A stretch of 64,000 nt of DNA, from assembly GCF_016598485.1 (NCBI RefSeq), contig NZ_JAEMUW010000012.1:124001-188000 (forward strand), written 5' to 3'. Every line of letters begins with the position of its first letter. The first letter of the stretch is position 1. Shown here one piece after another: positions 62,322-64,000 of the stretch. The stretch is from Micromonospora coerulea (GTDB lineage: Bacteria; Actinomycetota; Actinomycetes; Mycobacteriales; Micromonosporaceae). The position numbers and the translations under genes are program-made. Under the pieces are notes generated by a model. It saw only the letters and a program-made list of their open reading frames with translations, made no database searches and had not been told where the DNA came from.

Positions 62322-63065
62322 ATGTCCGGCGCCGAGCAACAGGTCAGTATCTGGATGCGCCCGGAGAACGTGGACCGGTCCGGCCCAGGCCGCCGACCCG
62401 GGTACAGCCGGGCCCAGATCACCCGGGCAGCCGTCGAGATCGCCGACCGCGAAGGGCTGGACGCAGCGACCATGCGCCGGATCGCTCAGGAGTTGGGCAC
62501 CGGCGCCATGTCGCTCTACCGCTACGTGCCCAAGCGGGACGACCTGATCGACCTCATGCTCGACGCGGTCGTCGGCGAGATCGAACTGCCCGAGCGACCC
62601 AGCGGTGACTGGCGAACCGACCTCACGCTGCTGGCCCACCAGACCCGCGCCGTCGGTCTACGCCACCCCTGGCAGGCAACCCTCGCCCGCCGCCCCACCC
62701 TCGGCCCCAACTCTCTCCGGGTCTACGACTTCGCGCTAAGCGCCCTCGACGGGTTCGGCCTCCACGTCGACGAGATGACCAGCCTCAGCGGCATGGTCGG
62801 CGACTACGTCGCGAGTGCGGTCCGAGACGAGATCGGCTGGCTCGATCATGCCCGGCACACCGGTATGGACCGCAAGCAGTGGATGGCCCAGTACGTCGGG
62901 CCGTACGTTAAGCACGTGGTCGAGTCCGGGAAGTACCCAATGTTCAACCGCAACATCCGCGAGGGGCGACTTTCGCACCTGTCGCCCGACGCGCGCTTCC
63001 AATACGGCCTCAACCACGTGCTCAACGGCATCGCCGCCGCCCTGCCCAACACGACGACGCGGTGA
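62322..63065 (+). CDS. TetR-family regulator (TetR_C_1 type)
   Basis: A 247-aa regulator from ATG 62322 with GGGGAGG upstream. The HTH is ITRAAVEIADREGLDAATMR, RIAQELGTGAMSLYRYVPKR; the C-terminal domain (LRHPWQATLARRPTLGPNSL, YDFALSALDGFGLHVDEM) is the TetR/TetR_C_1 ligand domain. It should repress the divergent MFS-FMN reductase-SDR operon and itself through the palindrome. Confidence 0.92.
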   Translation: MSGAEQQVSIWMRPENVDRSGPGRRPGYSRAQITRAAVEIADREGLDAATMRRIAQELGTGAMSLYRYVPKRDDLIDLMLDAVVGEIELPERPSGDWRTDLTLLAHQTRAVGLRHPWQATLARRPTLGPNSLRVYDFALSALDGFGLHVDEMTSLSGMVGDYVASAVRDEIGWLDHARHTGMDRKQWMAQYVGPYVKHVVESGKYPMFNRNIREGRLSHLSPDARFQYGLNHVLNGIAAALPNTTTR

Positions 63066-63199
63066 AAGGCTAGCGCCAGACGCGCGGGAAGGTTCGGATC
63101 GGCGGAGTGCCAAACGGCGACGCTGCAACCGTCACCGCACCGACAGAGGTCTCGGACCGTGACAGAGCGTCACCCTGACGGCGATGACGAGGTGAATTC

Positions 63200-63640
63200 C
63201 GACTACCAGGTTCGGCCCGGGTGCAGGCGGCGCACAACGGCCGGTCGATCGTGCCGCTGCGCACGAGCCGTACGTGGCTGCAGCCGGCGCACCTCATCCG
63301 CCTGCTTCGGCAGGGCACGCACCACGGCAAGCCAGTGGCTTTCGAGGCTTCGCAGTGCGCGAGCCGGCCGCAGGTGGAGCACACACCTGCAGCAGTGGCG
63401 GTGTCCGGCACGTCTCGCAGACCGGCCCGTCGTCGGTCCGGGCGTGAACACGACGGCGCCGGCCGCAGCGCACGCACGGCTTCAGGTTCGCTGGGTCGGT
63501 CGCGTTGCAGTACCGGCACAGCGGGCGCCCCTGCATGTCGCAGGCGGACGGTTCGCGGACCTGATAGCTGCCGGGGCGAAGCTCAGCCCGGCCCCCGACT
63601 GACAGTCGAGGACGGCCGCCCATCGGCCCGGCAGTTGGCC
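63200..63640 (-). pseudogene. Zinc-ribbon-rich protein remnant (recombinase-associated type)
   Basis: On the minus strand one frame encodes CDMQGRPLCRYCNATDPANL, KPCVRCGRRRRVHARTDDGP, VCETCR; after a frameshift near 63420 the next frame gives VCSTCGRLAHCEASKATGLP, WCVPCRSRRMRCAGCSHVRL. The run of CxxC pairs resembles the N-terminus of a class of actinobacterial tyrosine recombinases with zinc fingers. No catalytic domain follows. Confidence 0.5.
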
Positions 63641-63750
63641 GGGCCGACGGCCCCAGCCGGTCCTTTCCCTCTTCCACCACCCGTGAGAACGCCCCAACCA
63701 ACCACGTAGCACCTCGGCCGAGCGTTCCGTCGCTCGTCGCCCGCGGTCGC

Positions 63751-64000
63751 TCAGCGCCCGTTGGAGAGGACCGCCTTTCCGTCGACGACGCGCACGGTTC
63801 CACTGATGTCGAAGCTGACGGTCTCCTGCCAGGAGGCGCCGGCGCCCGAGGTGCGGATCACTGTCGCGGCGGCGACACCCTGGCCGGGGCTCGTCACCGA
63901 CACCCCGCCGTCCGCGACGACGGTGAAGCTCAGCTCCGGATACCGGACGATCGTCCAGGACAGGATCTTCACCGGCACGCTGCTGCTCGCGACAAAGGGG
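63751..64000 (-). CDS. C-terminal end of an unknown protein (partial)
   Basis: The frame is open from the right edge to TGA at 63751. About 82 residues are strand-rich (ILSWTIVRYPELSFTVVADG, GVSVTSPGQGVAAATVIRTS, WQETVSFDISGTVRVVDGKA). It may be the end of a secreted or surface protein, but the start lies outside the window and no family is recognised. Confidence 0.45.
   Translation of the reverse strand, partial: PFVASSSVPVKILSWTIVRYPELSFTVVADGGVSVTSPGQGVAAATVIRTSGAGASWQETVSFDISGTVRVVDGKAVLSNGR

Noticed and set aside
1-64000. CRISPR arrays, rRNA genes, complete tRNA genes
   Set aside because: No regularly spaced repeats, rRNA segments or full cloverleaf were found; only one tRNA 3' half is present.

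Overview
The window is about 70% G+C. It has many GTG starts, four-base start/stop overlaps (ATGA, GTGA), an AfsR/SARP-type regulator and several leaderless promoters. Together these point to an actinomycete, most likely a Micromonosporaceae-type filamentous species; I cannot fix the genus. No rRNA gene, complete tRNA gene, CRISPR array or replication origin is visible. Intact small operons alternate with many broken genes and insertion-sequence scars, which reads as an accessory, frequently rearranged part of a chromosome.

Layout. 1-10 kb: a secreted lectin/lyase-like protein running off the left edge, a CapA-like lipoprotein, TrmO, assorted enzymes (DHFR-like reductase, HSL-type esterase, PIG-L deacetylase) and small membrane proteins. 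10.7-15.5 kb: a DrrAB-like ABC exporter facing a 1,042-aa AfsR/SARP regulator tail to tail. 16-17.3 kb: a hypothetical protein and a SUFU-domain protein. 17.5-26 kb: the most interesting locus, a vancomycin-resistance-like cell-wall remodelling cassette. A VanR/VanS-type pair is divergent from alr - ddl - murG - vanX - acyltransferase-3 (truncated). All junctions in the gene string are start/stop overlaps except alr-ddl, where a TnpB (IS200/IS605-type) element has inserted. 26-34 kb: nitroreductase, TMEM175-like channel, HxlR/oxidoreductase pair, methionine aminopeptidase with a divergent XRE regulator, and a leaderless toxin-antitoxin-like pair, all bounded by remnants of IS5, IS3 and another transposase family. 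34-39.4 kb: a gene graveyard (DUF4192, aminoglycoside phosphotransferase, Hsp70, maleylpyruvate isomerase, VOC and GNAT remnants) with a few intact genes. 39.7-42.4 kb: a helicase-associated-domain protein, a DUF6933 protein, an IS630 scrap and the 3' half of a tRNA-Val, which looks like an integration scar. 43-46.6 kb: leaderless ArsR/SRPBCC pair, then TetR/hydrolase/MFS. 47-58 kb: small hypotheticals, a YCII/ECF sigma pair, a sulfotransferase, DUF4241, TPR and alpha/beta-hydrolase genes. 58-63 kb: a broken FtsX permease, then a TetR-controlled operon (MFS exporter, FMN reductase, SDR) with a clear palindromic operator. The right edge holds a broken zinc-ribbon gene and a partial unknown gene.

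How the main locus could work. Known VanC/VanG-type systems use a serine racemase (VanT, a membrane acyltransferase-3-like half plus a racemase half), a D-Ala-D-Ser ligase and a D,D-dipeptidase under VanRS. Here the racemase, ligase and dipeptidase are all present and a VanT-like membrane half is a separate, truncated last gene. The racemase has His where alanine racemases carry the substrate-site Tyr. The ligase has Gln where D-Ala-D-Ala ligases usually have Met/Leu and D-Ser/D-Lac ligases have Arg. A MurG paralogue inside the operon is not part of the classical van clusters I know. I infer a non-canonical precursor-switching or lipid-II-protection system, now probably damaged by the TnpB insertion and the 3' truncation.
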